A stretch of DNA of 64,000 nt from Carnobacterium_B sp045617425 (GTDB lineage: Bacteria > Bacillota > Bacilli > Lactobacillales > Carnobacteriaceae). The position numbers and the translations under genes are program-made. The stretch covers positions 1 through 64,000 of the forward strand of contig NZ_JAZLIO010000022.1 of the NCBI RefSeq assembly GCF_045617425.1, read 5' to 3'. A model generated the notes under the pieces. The model was not told the DNA's origin, did no database searches, and worked only from the letters and a program-made list of their open reading frames with translations. The number at the start of each line of letters is the position of its first letter. The first letter of the stretch is position 1. Of this stretch, positions 23,142 through 33,406 are shown in pieces.

Positions 23142-26100
23142 TATTGTTCACTCTCCAATTTCTCTATTTTTTGTTTTAACAATTCGTATTTTCCTTCTAA
23201 TTCAGTAAACTTTGTTTCATGTTTATCAGTTCGTAAAACTAATTCTTGACCGACTTTACTGTTCAACATAATCTGTCTGCCAGTGTCAATGCTATAAAAA
23301 TCATGTTCTTCACCATAGGTCATTAATTCAGGTGTATCTTGCGCAATTAAGCCGAATTGAACATCTTTATTTTGTTCATTGTCTATCCATTCATAATCTA
23401 CAAAATTCCAATTGCGTATTGAATCCATAGCATTTCTGGAAGAAGTAATAATGTTTTTCTTTAATCTTTTGTCTGATTGATTGGTGATGGTGTTCTTTTG
23501 CATAGACAAATTTTTCTCTGCATATATAGTTGTCCCATCTAGCCAGAAAATCCTAGAAAACCCACCATTTACTTGACCACCTACACCAAGTGATACACCG
23601 GATATTCCTTTTGCAGCTATCCTATTACCATCGTTCAAAATACTTCCGATAGTTCCGGTTTGTAATACCCCAGCTGTAATATATCTTGCTGCTAAAATAT
23701 CTGATTGCTGCATGTCTAAGGCGCCATTCATTCTTAACCAGCCATTAATTTGGGTAGCATTGTTAATTACTACAGTACCTAGATAATCATAATAACCAAT
23801 GATATCTTTGTAAGTTGAGCTACCTGTTGCTGTTTGATAACGAATAGTAAAGGATTGGTTATTGACAATATCTATTGAGAATAAGTTTTCGTTACCATCT
23901 AAGGCTGCTCCTATGGTTCCTAAACCTTGTCCGGATTTAGATTTAACATATAACACACCATTTTGAAGCAAGGTTTGCGCTCCATCAGAAGCAGTTGTTA
24001 CAACTCCGCCACCTGCGATACTAACACCACCACCAGCTGCCGCATTCCAATTCGACTGAATGAAACTACTATTCAAACCGACAATCTTAGAGACGTTCAA
24101 ATTAATAATATTTACATTTGCCGCATTTAAATTACCTGTAGTAATTCTGTCCGCTGCTATATCTATAGCTTTTACTGAATTTATAAATGATGTTTTAGCA
24201 GTCAAAGTTGTTACCATCGTATCTGTAGCAAAAAGTTTATTGATAATTGAAACATTAGTTTGTAGCATATCTGCCGTAATAACATTCGCTGTTAGTACTC
24301 TAGCTTTAAGAGTCGCAATGTCTGCGTAGACAGCGGATAAAGCTAAAACATCTAACCTTGTCACAAATGCAGCGTTCATAGCTACATCACCATCTAATTG
24401 AATTCTTTTCCCTTGAATTAATACACCTTCACTAGATAGATTTATTTGAGCAACTAATTTTCCGGCTTCAGCAACTTTATCCCAATTCCCCCATGCTGCA
24501 GAACTCCCAGAAACGCTCTGCCTTTGAAACACACCATCAGATGATGAAAATGCTTGAGTGATTGATCCTCCACTTGTACTATTCCATAAGACTTTAGTAG
24601 TTAATTGACCATAGGTAGATGAACCGGTAACACCCATTGTAGTTCGTTGTTTAAACTCTTCAACTGTTTGTTTTGGGTAATTCGTAAAATACCATAATGG
24701 AGTTTCATTAGTTGCTCTTGTATCTTTAATCGTTTTATCTGCTAATATAGCAGCCGTTACATCACCTTGAACAACCCTTAAGTTGATTGCACTATCTAGT
24801 TGAGTCATTTTTGAGTTGTAAGTTGATGATTCTACTTTAGTCGTTATCTGTCCGGCCAGTTGCGTGACTTGAGATTGTTCTGCTTTATTGCCTACAGTAG
24901 TTTGAATTCCGTTCACTTTGATATCCAGAGTAGTAAATTGTTCAAGTGTAGTCAAATCTTCTGGTGCTGGTGTCCAATCTGCAGAAGCTTTATTTCCTTT
25001 GACTATTTTAATCCACTCAACGTTTAAAGCGAATGAATCATTTGGAAATTGAAATAAATATACTTTATTTAATACAGTTGTACTCCCTAGGTTTGCAGTG
25101 GTTACTGTACCTGTTCCGATATACACCCCTTTAACCACATCATATTGAATTCTTTTAAACACAGAAGTTCCGCCGTTATAGTAAACCCCGATGTCTTTTC
25201 CAGCTTTGAAATCAGCTTTAATAACTACGGTATACTCTGAACCAACCGACCAATTTTCTGATAACGTGTAATTGGCAAAGTTGTACCCTGTTCCCGGTTT
25301 TACTGGTTTATTAGATGCAAGTACTAAGTTTCTATCACCCACATTAACGTTACTCAAATCAGTACTAACTTGTGTCAATGCTAAATTCCACTGTGAAGAT
25401 GTAGCAGTTAATTGAGCTTGATTTACATACCCTTTCCCAGTAACCAAACTATCAACCTGTGCAGAAGTAAGCCTTGCACTAATAGCCTGAGCATTGGCGG
25501 TAATGTCTAAAGTATGCTGATCTACTTTTTTAGTGACAGCATCCACCACTGTTTTTTCTGCTTTAAAACCAACTGTTTTAGTTAATTCATCAATGTTAAA
25601 TGACAACGTACTTACATTGTTTGTTGCCGTTTGAGCTTGCGTTAATGCATCAATAGCTGTTTGTTTAGTTGTAGTGACATCAATTTTCATGAATCCTACA
25701 TCTTCAATTGCTTTATCTGCTTTTTGCACTGCTGCATCAGCTGAATCAGTAGCTGTCACTAGGTTTTGATTAACAATGAGTAATTGGTTATCGAACTCTC
25801 TAGCCTTTGTCTCAGTGTAGTTTTTGGCATCAAGGAGGGCTTGACTGATATCTTGCTCCGCTTTGGCACGGTCGAGATCAGCTTGATCAAGTACTGCTTC
25901 TACTTCTTTTTTCATCGCAAAATCAATTACTACCCAAAAACCATCTTGAAATATTCTTAATTCAACATCATTTGGCCTATCAAATTCATAATAGTACCAA
26001 TTGTCACCATTTATTGGATTAGGAACCGGATCAGGACCATATGCATTTCGATTTTTCCCATTTGCAGACATAGCAATATAAGTAACGCTATTCTTCATTT

Positions 26101-27148
26101 GATTAAGTTGCTTGTTAGTATTATCAATAATATTGCTTGTTACTGTGTTTAAAAAAGAATCTTTCCAATCTCCTAAAGTAACGCTGTAGTAAATGTTTTT
26201 AATAGGATCATAATCATAACCAACGCATCGAATAATTTCATCGACATCATGTACCAAGTATTTTAATACAAGATCATCACCATAATTAATTTCAGTACCG
26301 TCAATAATATTGGTCGAAACCGTTATAGAGCGACTTGGTTTATCAACGTTTTCAGTGCTATATTTTAATTTCGTCCAGGCAATTAATTCAGCTTCAGTTC
26401 TGCAGTCGTTATTGACATAGGACTTTTCGTATATTTGTGCATATTCACTGATCAACGGACTATCAACGGTAACAGATAAAATAACTTCATCCTCTTTACC
26501 TTCAGGAGTGAATTTACTTGTTGCGTGAATTCTGGTAATCATTCCACTTACCGAAGAAGCATCTTCAAACTCGCTAATATTTTTCTTCTCATACAATAAC
26601 GCATCAGTTTTAGCACCGAGACGTTTGATCATTCGAATATCAAAACCATTCAACATGAGCTCGCTATCCCAACGATCCGTTATTCGATTTAAAATTTCTA
26701 AAGCGTTATGGCTTGGAATGTCATCATCTTCATCATTTGTAGTGAAATCGTGCGTTTCAGTAACGGATGAATCCATTGTGAACTGTCCTAATGTTGATTT
26801 AAAAGAACTTTCGAATCGACTTATCACTTGAGAACCGGTCGCATTCTTTAACGAAAAAGGATTGATTTCTTTATTATCAAAGTCATACATCAACTGAACT
26901 GCTGTCACTTCAACGGTAGTGCTTTTATTTTTGATATCATAAATTCTAAACTGATTTATTCCATCCGGAGTATCAGCGCTAATGATCATTTCTTTTTTTA
27001 TTTTTTTGTAGTCTTCCTCTTTGTCCAGGAGAAGATTAAAAGATAAATAAAAACCCTCATCCCTAACAACATGTTCATCAAACGAATAACGAATAGGATT
27101 TCCGTTATTCGTAAAATCGACTGTGTTTTTAGGATACAAATATAACAA
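23141..27148 (-). CDS. Tail-tip/tail-fibre protein (Tal) with S74 chaperone domain
   Basis: A 1335-residue protein. The first ~370 residues resemble the prophage endopeptidase tail (Tal/gp27-like) hub domain. A long helical and repeat-rich stalk follows (NKLEQ-type heptads, about 430-600 and 730-800), then beta-rich fibre segments. The last ~110 residues form a Peptidase_S74 intramolecular chaperone (SDKRLKKNI, then NFVDYEWID and GLIAQDTPEL, ending in a coiled coil). S74 domains help trimerise the fibre and then cut themselves off. This is the likely receptor-binding tail tip. The start is a TTG directly after the Dit stop, with GGGGGTGG upstream. Confidence 0.88.
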   Translation of the reverse strand: MLYLYPKNTVDFTNNGNPIRYSFDEHVVRDEGFYLSFNLLLDKEEDYKKIKKEMIISADTPDGINQFRIYDIKNKSTTVEVTAVQLMYDFDNKEINPFSLKNATGSQVISRFESSFKSTLGQFTMDSSVTETHDFTTNDEDDDIPSHNALEILNRITDRWDSELMLNGFDIRMIKRLGAKTDALLYEKKNISEFEDASSVSGMITRIHATSKFTPEGKEDEVILSVTVDSPLISEYAQIYEKSYVNNDCRTEAELIAWTKLKYSTENVDKPSRSITVSTNIIDGTEINYGDDLVLKYLVHDVDEIIRCVGYDYDPIKNIYYSVTLGDWKDSFLNTVTSNIIDNTNKQLNQMKNSVTYIAMSANGKNRNAYGPDPVPNPINGDNWYYYEFDRPNDVELRIFQDGFWVVIDFAMKKEVEAVLDQADLDRAKAEQDISQALLDAKNYTETKAREFDNQLLIVNQNLVTATDSADAAVQKADKAIEDVGFMKIDVTTTKQTAIDALTQAQTATNNVSTLSFNIDELTKTVGFKAEKTVVDAVTKKVDQHTLDITANAQAISARLTSAQVDSLVTGKGYVNQAQLTATSSQWNLALTQVSTDLSNVNVGDRNLVLASNKPVKPGTGYNFANYTLSENWSVGSEYTVVIKADFKAGKDIGVYYNGGTSVFKRIQYDVVKGVYIGTGTVTTANLGSTTVLNKVYLFQFPNDSFALNVEWIKIVKGNKASADWTPAPEDLTTLEQFTTLDIKVNGIQTTVGNKAEQSQVTQLAGQITTKVESSTYNSKMTQLDSAINLRVVQGDVTAAILADKTIKDTRATNETPLWYFTNYPKQTVEEFKQRTTMGVTGSSTYGQLTTKVLWNSTSGGSITQAFSSSDGVFQRQSVSGSSAAWGNWDKVAEAGKLVAQINLSSEGVLIQGKRIQLDGDVAMNAAFVTRLDVLALSAVYADIATLKARVLTANVITADMLQTNVSIINKLFATDTMVTTLTAKTSFINSVKAIDIAADRITTGNLNAANVNIINLNVSKIVGLNSSFIQSNWNAAAGGGVSIAGGGVVTTASDGAQTLLQNGVLYVKSKSGQGLGTIGAALDGNENLFSIDIVNNQSFTIRYQTATGSSTYKDIIGYYDYLGTVVINNATQINGWLRMNGALDMQQSDILAARYITAGVLQTGTIGSILNDGNRIAAKGISGVSLGVGGQVNGGFSRIFWLDGTTIYAEKNLSMQKNTITNQSDKRLKKNIITSSRNAMDSIRNWNFVDYEWIDNEQNKDVQFGLIAQDTPELMTYGEEHDFYSIDTGRQIMLNSKVGQELVLRTDKHETKFTELEGKYELLKQKIEKLESEQ

Positions 27149-27859
27149 TTACAACCACCCCCATCTTTCAGTGATTTGGATGTTTGTTATTCCAGTTCCT
27201 TTTGTCACGAGATTTGTTCCTGGTTCAATTTCAAAGAATGGACCTCTCACTTTACTATTGATTGCATTTCCGCTTTTATCAAATACATTCTGCAGTCCAT
27301 GTTTGCATTCAATCGTTACTTTAGTATCCATTCCACTTGGAAAAGTCATACGCTGACTACCAATTTGTAAAAAAGTACTAGTTGCTACATTTCCAGTGAT
27401 GACTAATTTTGGATACATAGGAGCAGTTGTATGGTTTGTTATTGAGCTTCCTAAAGTACTTACTTTTTCGGCTTCATATTCGAATGGTTCACAAGTGAAA
27501 GTAACTGTAACGGTGTAGCCATTAAACTCATCTAATGGTTCAGAGTTAAAATCAGCATTTACAAATACATATCGGATATCAGGATCGTCAAAAGGAGTAA
27601 ACCATCCAGAGTATCCAACAAAAGCTTTCAGTTTTCTAATATCAGCTTTTGTAGCATCATGTAGATAAAACTGATACGTTTTAGTTACGGAAGACCAAGC
27701 TTCGATTGTTTGAACTGCAACACTATTTACCATATCCAAATCATGATACTTATTTTTCTTTTCGGCTCTTGTTGGAGCGCTATTTTCTTCTACTCCACAA
27801 AAAAACGGAAGGTCACCAGTAGACCGTCCGTTTATCATGAGTTCATTATACTTAGGCAT
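27149..27859 (-). CDS. Distal tail protein (Dit)
   Basis: About 236 residues; phage tail family protein (Dit, SPP1 gp19.1-like) by position between the tape measure and Tal and by segments such as MINGRSTGDLPFFCGVEE and GYTVTVTFTCEPFEYE. It forms the hexameric hub that joins tail tube and tip. Start chosen at the ATG at 27859 with GGGAGG five bases upstream; a GTG two codons earlier is possible. It overlaps the tape-measure stop by eight bases. Confidence 0.85.
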   Translation of the reverse strand: MPKYNELMINGRSTGDLPFFCGVEENSAPTRAEKKNKYHDLDMVNSVAVQTIEAWSSVTKTYQFYLHDATKADIRKLKAFVGYSGWFTPFDDPDIRYVFVNADFNSEPLDEFNGYTVTVTFTCEPFEYEAEKVSTLGSSITNHTTAPMYPKLVITGNVATSTFLQIGSQRMTFPSGMDTKVTIECKHGLQNVFDKSGNAINSKVRGPFFEIEPGTNLVTKGTGITNIQITERWGWL

Positions 27860-30800
27860 AGGCACCTCCCTTTCCTTTGTTAAATAGATTATTAAGCTTG
27901 GTGTTAAGAGTTATTTTCTCAACTACCGCATTAGATAATTTATTAATATCTTGTTCCTCGCGTACTACTGGATCATTGATTTCAATATTTATACTAACTG
28001 CAGGCTGAGAACCAGCACTTTTGATAGATAGTTCATCATATCCGATACCTTTTTCATATCTAGGAACTAGTGATTTAGTCAATGCAGCTTTCAGCACTTT
28101 GGTTCCCTTTGGAGCATTTGGAATTAAGATGTTTCTTCCTTCCGGGACAAATGATTTTCCATTTGGAAAAGTGATCATCTCTTTATAAGTGGGTCCCTTT
28201 TGGTCGTTCACAATCATTGGGCCGCCTAAATGGTAGTTAGTTCCTTTTTCTTTTCCAATTCCTGCTCCCGCTGGACTACCCATCGTTTCAAATTGAGTTG
28301 TGATCTTTACAGTCTTTCCTTGAACTCTATTGATCGCTCTTATTGCACTATCTGCTGTCGCCCATGCATTTGTTTTAGCTAAAATGTCTACCTGTTTAAG
28401 ACCTGGTACTTTATTTAAGGCTCCAATTGATTGTTCAGATACGCCAGGCACATTTGTTGTTGCTTTTATTTTTTTGAGAGTATCTGGGAGATTTCTCCAA
28501 TCGTTATAGGATTTTTGAGAAGAAAAAACTTTTGTCATTAAGTCTACATTATTTGCCAAAAGTCTTTTTTCATTATCTGGCATCGAAACCCAGTTATTAT
28601 AATTTGTTTTTGATTGTAGTACGGTACTCATTAAGTCAGAGTTTTCACCTAAGAAAACTTTTTCTTCATCTGATAATAATTTAAAATTGTTATAAGCATC
28701 TTCAGATTGAAATATAGTTGTTAATAAGTCATAATTTTCTCCCATGATTTCTTTTACATCATCAGGAATACTTCTCCAATAGTTCATTTTTTCTTCTGAA
28801 CCCATAATTGATTGAATGAAACCTTGGTTATCTGCATCCACTTTTTTAATATCTGGTTCAAATTCTTCCCAAAGATTTAAATAAGCTAAAGTTTCTGTCA
28901 TTTTTTCTGGTGTGTTGGAATACATAATCGCAGTTTTTTCTTCTATCGACATTTCGTTCCATTTACCAGACTGTTCTAAAGCTTTATAAGTTGTTTGAGA
29001 AAACTCGTCTTCTAAAATAACAGCTTTATCATCCCAAGCCATGCCATCCCACCAGCCGTTAACAATAGCTGATTCTCCAATGATTGACTTAGCATTTGAG
29101 CTTAAATCAGCATTATGAAGTTGGAATCTCATTTCATTCCAAGAAGTAACATCTTCACCTGCTTTAATAACTTCTTCTCGTACGTTTGTTTTTACTTCAC
29201 CAGTTTTTGGATCTAAAATAATATTATTCCAAGTTTTAGCCCCTGCTTCACTTTCGTCAGCAACCCAAGAAAGTTTTTTAGCATTCTCTTCAGCATTTCC
29301 TGCTAATTCTTTTGATAAAGAGCCTGCACGTTGGACGATTTTTTCATTCTCGGCGATTTGTTGCTCGCCAAGTTCCCCCATAGAATCAATGGTTTGTCCA
29401 TTGGTCAAAGATATCTCTTTAGCAATTTCAGGGTATTTAGCAGCAATTATCGCTAGTTGTTGATCAATCCCTTGAGTGGTTGCTTCGTTAGCTTTATCCC
29501 ATATCTTTGCTTGTTCTTCAATAGCTTTTGGACTGTAACCAAGTTCTTTTAGAGAGCTTAAATATGTTTCTTTTTGTTCATTGTAGTGGGTTTTCATTTC
29601 TTGACGTTGCTCTGCTAAACTTTTAGCCCAAGAAGTGGCTTGTTCCTTAGTTGATTTTTCGACATCGCCATTCATAGCATTCAAGATATTATTTCTTTCT
29701 TCCTGAGAAACCTGAAGTGTATTAACATAAGCTTCAGCTGATTCTCTATTTAAATCTAAAATGATTTGATTTTCTGAAATTGTAGCACTTCTATTTTCTT
29801 TGGCCGCCCTGGAATTAATCTCTTGGATACGTTTGTTGTTGTCTGAAACTATTTTCAAAGACTCTTCAGCTTTCTTTTTGTCTTCGGATAACAATTCCGT
29901 TAACGTTGTACGAACTGTTTCGGGAAGGTTAGCCATCAATTCATCTAATTTAGTAATGTGCTCATTCAAACTAGATTCAATAGTTTGACCTAATTCTACA
30001 AAATCACTAGACATTTGATTTTTATTTGTACTCAATCCTGAAGTCATATTTTCAAATTGACCCGATGTTTTTTGAGTCAATTCTTGCATTTTACTTAAAT
30101 GACCATCAACTGTTTCTCCTACATCAGTCCCCCACTGCTTAGTTCGTTCGGACGCATTCCAAGCATCTTCGCCCCAGACTTTCCAAGCGGTCCACCCAAG
30201 TAATGCAGCACCAGCAACTCCAAGAACAACCGGAAGTCCTCCAATCGTGCCAATTAAACCTGCAATATTAGTAGAAGCACCAGTTGCTCCACCGGCTACT
30301 GCAGTAAACGAAGTAGTCATATCGCTCGCCAGTTTAGGTGTAGTCAGTTTTCCATAAATTCTAACTAGCTCACTTGCCCCTTTGCTTGCAACACCAAATC
30401 CACTTGTAATATTTCCTAGCATAGATAATACTGGACCACCTGCCATTGCAAGAGCAGCCCATTTAATAATATTTCGTTGCGTTTCATCATCTAATTCACT
30501 GAAACTTCCTACTAGTTCAGTAATATCTTCAGCTAAATCTCTGATAACTGGCGCTAATAATTGAGTAATTTCGATACCTGCAGTTTCTAAAGCACCCATC
30601 ATTTCATCAATAGCACCGGCCGCATTGTCTTGCATAACTTTAGCCATTTCATCAGCAGCACCAGCAGAGTTTACAAGACTAGTAGACAATTCGTTTACTT
30701 TATCTGGTCCAGCTTCAACTAATGTCATCATTCCAGACATAGCTTCTTGACCAAATATAGTAGCAAGTGTAGAAGCTTTTTGCTCGCTAGTCATGCCAGT

Positions 30801-32153
30801 AAGAGAATCTTGTAGTTCTGCTACAATTTCAGCCATAGGTTTGATTTGACCTTGCGAATCAAACACTTGGATTCCAAATTCGGTCATCGCATCAGAAGCC
30901 TTACTAGTTGGTTTCACAAGTCGTGTAAATGCACCACGTAAAGTAGTACCAGCTTGGCTACCTTTGATCCCGGCATCACTCATTATTCCAATGGCCGCAG
31001 CAGTATCTTCAATACTCATTCCTAATGTATTAGCCATTGGAGCAGCATATTTCATTGCTTCAGCCATATCCGCCACTTCTGCATTTGTGTCTGCAGCGGC
31101 TCTTGCAAAAACGTCTGCTACATGACCTGTATCGCTCGCTTCTAAATTAAATGCTCTTACAGCTGTTGCTGCAGCTTCAGAGGCTAGAGCGACGTCTCCT
31201 CCAGATACAGCAGCTAAATCCAGAACTCCTGGCATAGCTGCAAGTATTTCAGTGGTTGCAAAGCCAGCTGAAGCCATGTTTTCCATTCCAGCTGCTACTT
31301 CACTTGCGCTGAAAGCCGTTGAAGCACCTAATTCTTTTGCTTGATCAGTTAGTTGTTTCAATTCATCAGCAGTAGCTCCAGCGATTGCTCCAACTCGACT
31401 CATTTGTTTCTCGAAAGAAATTCCGACAGTTAATGCTGCAGCAGTTATACCAGCAAGAGGAAGTGTTATTCCTGTGGTTAATTTACCACCGATGCTCTGC
31501 ATTTGACCGCCGACATTGGTCATTGTATTTCCAAACTTCTGATAATTTTCTGCTGTTTCGGCTAGTCTTCCACCAGCATTACGATACTCATCGTGTAGCT
31601 TTTGTGCTTCGTTACGAAGTTGTTGAGTGGCTAATTCTGCTTTGTTTAGGCTGAAAGGTAAGTTAGACAACTCTTTTTCATTGCTGTTGTAGGCTTTTTC
31701 AAGATTCTTAATTTCTGTCCCAAGGAATTTAGTTTCTTCCTTAGAAGCTTGATAAGCTGCTTTTGCTTTTTGAGTTTCTTCGTTATTACTACCTAATGCT
31801 TTGCGCATCTGATCGTAGTTATTTTTTAAACGGTCCGTTTCTCTAGCCGAATCCTGATAGGCTGAATTTGTATCTTTAATGCTTTTGCTGATTTGATTCT
31901 GAATACCAGGTAATTCTTTCTGTCTATTTTTAAACATTTCCGTCTTATCTGCAGCTGACTGAATCCGTTTGGAATAATTATCCATGCTAGTTGAGTATGT
32001 TTGTTGCCGGCTCGCTTGTGTTCCTAGTTGAGCTACAGCTAGCTTAGATTGCTCTGCCATTAGACGTTGCTCTCGGTTAATTTCTGCTAGCCCTGCTTTA
32101 TAAGCTGATTGACCTTCTAACGTTAAACTAATTCCGGCTTTTCTTAATGCCAA
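27852..32153 (-). CDS. Tail tape measure protein
   Basis: 1433 residues, TP901-1-type tape measure. The N-terminal ~190 residues are coiled coil, and a conserved hydrophobic block follows (GITLPLAGITAAALTVGISFEKQMSRVGAIAGA, with TASAFSASEVAAGMENMASAGF after it). Later comes a long helical stretch with short tandem motifs of the kind SEEKMNYWRS-IPDDVKE / SDEDAYNNF-KLLSDEEK repeated about five times around residues 1100-1220. Protein length sets tail length; roughly 1.5 A per residue would suggest a tail a little above 200 nm. Confidence 0.93.
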   Translation of the reverse strand: MALRKAGISLTLEGQSAYKAGLAEINREQRLMAEQSKLAVAQLGTQASRQQTYSTSMDNYSKRIQSAADKTEMFKNRQKELPGIQNQISKSIKDTNSAYQDSARETDRLKNNYDQMRKALGSNNEETQKAKAAYQASKEETKFLGTEIKNLEKAYNSNEKELSNLPFSLNKAELATQQLRNEAQKLHDEYRNAGGRLAETAENYQKFGNTMTNVGGQMQSIGGKLTTGITLPLAGITAAALTVGISFEKQMSRVGAIAGATADELKQLTDQAKELGASTAFSASEVAAGMENMASAGFATTEILAAMPGVLDLAAVSGGDVALASEAAATAVRAFNLEASDTGHVADVFARAAADTNAEVADMAEAMKYAAPMANTLGMSIEDTAAAIGIMSDAGIKGSQAGTTLRGAFTRLVKPTSKASDAMTEFGIQVFDSQGQIKPMAEIVAELQDSLTGMTSEQKASTLATIFGQEAMSGMMTLVEAGPDKVNELSTSLVNSAGAADEMAKVMQDNAAGAIDEMMGALETAGIEITQLLAPVIRDLAEDITELVGSFSELDDETQRNIIKWAALAMAGGPVLSMLGNITSGFGVASKGASELVRIYGKLTTPKLASDMTTSFTAVAGGATGASTNIAGLIGTIGGLPVVLGVAGAALLGWTAWKVWGEDAWNASERTKQWGTDVGETVDGHLSKMQELTQKTSGQFENMTSGLSTNKNQMSSDFVELGQTIESSLNEHITKLDELMANLPETVRTTLTELLSEDKKKAEESLKIVSDNNKRIQEINSRAAKENRSATISENQIILDLNRESAEAYVNTLQVSQEERNNILNAMNGDVEKSTKEQATSWAKSLAEQRQEMKTHYNEQKETYLSSLKELGYSPKAIEEQAKIWDKANEATTQGIDQQLAIIAAKYPEIAKEISLTNGQTIDSMGELGEQQIAENEKIVQRAGSLSKELAGNAEENAKKLSWVADESEAGAKTWNNIILDPKTGEVKTNVREEVIKAGEDVTSWNEMRFQLHNADLSSNAKSIIGESAIVNGWWDGMAWDDKAVILEDEFSQTTYKALEQSGKWNEMSIEEKTAIMYSNTPEKMTETLAYLNLWEEFEPDIKKVDADNQGFIQSIMGSEEKMNYWRSIPDDVKEIMGENYDLLTTIFQSEDAYNNFKLLSDEEKVFLGENSDLMSTVLQSKTNYNNWVSMPDNEKRLLANNVDLMTKVFSSQKSYNDWRNLPDTLKKIKATTNVPGVSEQSIGALNKVPGLKQVDILAKTNAWATADSAIRAINRVQGKTVKITTQFETMGSPAGAGIGKEKGTNYHLGGPMIVNDQKGPTYKEMITFPNGKSFVPEGRNILIPNAPKGTKVLKAALTKSLVPRYEKGIGYDELSIKSAGSQPAVSINIEINDPVVREEQDINKLSNAVVEKITLNTKLNNLFNKGKGGAYA

Positions 32154-32189
32154 ATATTTTCACCTCCTTGCATACGAAAAAAGAGAATT

Positions 32190-32384
32190 CTATAAAAAGA
32201 ATTCTCTCGGGTTTGAAACTTTATTTTTTTCTTCTTTTTTCTCTCCTAGCCCATGAAATTCCATGTGTCTATTCAATAAATCGACAATAGTAGACTGATC
32301 ATGATCATACATAAATTCGTTGGAAGTCATGTGGAAAAACTCTTTAGATAAAAAGTAGAGGAAGTCCCAATCGGGCTCCTCTAC
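32190..32384 (-). CDS. Tail assembly chaperone, -1 frameshift extension (gpT-like)
   Basis: A 64-codon frame lies -1 relative to the upstream chaperone gene and begins just at its stop. It encodes EEPDWDFLYFLSKEFFHM, a segment typical of gpGT extensions, and has no start codon or ribosome site of its own. It would be made by ribosomes slipping at G-GGG-AAG (32390-32384), right before TAG. The fusion product would recruit the tape measure during tail assembly. Confidence 0.75.
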   Translation of the reverse strand, partial: VEEPDWDFLYFLSKEFFHMTSNEFMYDHDQSTIVDLLNRHMEFHGLGEKKEEKNKVSNPREFFL

Positions 32385-32728
32385 TTCCCCTCTTCATCTT
32401 CCTCTTGTTCTTCGTTATCATCTGAATCATTTTCATCAGACATCATAGCCGTTTGATAAGCAACGGTAAAATTCATGATATCGACCGCATCTGTATTTTC
32501 TGACACTTCTTTTTCAGTGGTCTCTACACCGTTTGCCTTTAGTACGCAAACAACGAATTTGACACCGTAGAGTACCTCTTCTTTTTCGTAGCCAAGCGCC
32601 CATTGTGTCTGAGTTAGTTTATATTTTGATTTCAATAATAACCAGACTGCATTATTAATTTTATAATCTTTCGTTTCTCCAGTAATATTTGATTCAAACG
32701 TTCTAAGACTTTTTGCAAAAACGGACAT
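32381..32728 (-). CDS. Tail assembly chaperone (gpG-like)
   Basis: 115 residues between the major tail protein and the tape measure, the invariant position of lambda gpG-type chaperones. The acidic C-terminus (EQEEDEEGK) ends at the frameshift site. GGAGAATGAACG precedes the ATG. It coats the tape measure before the tube polymerises. Confidence 0.85.
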   Translation of the reverse strand: MSVFAKSLRTFESNITGETKDYKINNAVWLLLKSKYKLTQTQWALGYEKEEVLYGVKFVVCVLKANGVETTEKEVSENTDAVDIMNFTVAYQTAMMSDENDSDDNEEQEEDEEGK

Positions 32729-32746
32729 CGTTCATTCTCCTATCTA

Positions 32747-33400
32747 TTATCCTGCTGGAAGAGTTTTTTCGTTTAAAGCTAATGACGTATCGTCATACCA
32801 GCCGTTAATCAATAACAAATCACGATCATATTTTGTTTTGTTTTCAGTATCAGCTAAATCCAATTTGTGGTAAACAAATTCTTTTGCTAAATCTCCTTTG
32901 TAATCCGGAGCAACTGACTTAATAACAAATTGCGGAATTTGTTCAGTCGTGTCTTCTTTTTTCGTTTCACCACTAATATCCAAAGGGCTCAACGTACATT
33001 TAGGGAAATTAAGGATTAATTCATCCCCATTTTCATCACTGAATGGAACAGCTAAACGGAATGGTATTTTTTTTGGAGTCGTCGGCATAGACCAACCACC
33101 ACCGACTTTAACCATACCTTGTGCTTCTTCTGCAAATCCACGAGGGAAATATCCGGCTGCTACTGTAATAGTTGCCAAACGAACATTGGACAAATCACTA
33201 TGCATCTTGTTTGATAACCACACTTGTTTTTCATTTAATTCTAAAGACATGCTCAAATTATCTAAAGATGGAGTTTCAAATACCTCTTCGTCATAAATTG
33301 GTGGAGTAGAAGGTGTTTCTTCAGTTGTAATCATTTGCAAGTAGAGACTACCTGCTCCGTTCAGTAAAGCTTGCTTTGTATAAGTTGATGTTTTTGCCAT
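32747..33400 (-). CDS. Major tail tube protein
   Basis: 217 residues; phi13/TP901-1-type major tail protein by position and by its beta-rich sequence (QVWLSNKMHSDLSNVRLATITVAAGYFPRGF). It polymerises as hexameric rings around the tape measure. No Ig-like C-terminal domain is present. Confidence 0.87.
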   Translation of the reverse strand: MAKTSTYTKQALLNGAGSLYLQMITTEETPSTPPIYDEEVFETPSLDNLSMSLELNEKQVWLSNKMHSDLSNVRLATITVAAGYFPRGFAEEAQGMVKVGGGWSMPTTPKKIPFRLAVPFSDENGDELILNFPKCTLSPLDISGETKKEDTTEQIPQFVIKSVAPDYKGDLAKEFVYHKLDLADTENKTKYDRDLLLINGWYDDTSLALNEKTLPAG

Positions 33401-33406
33401 TTAAAT

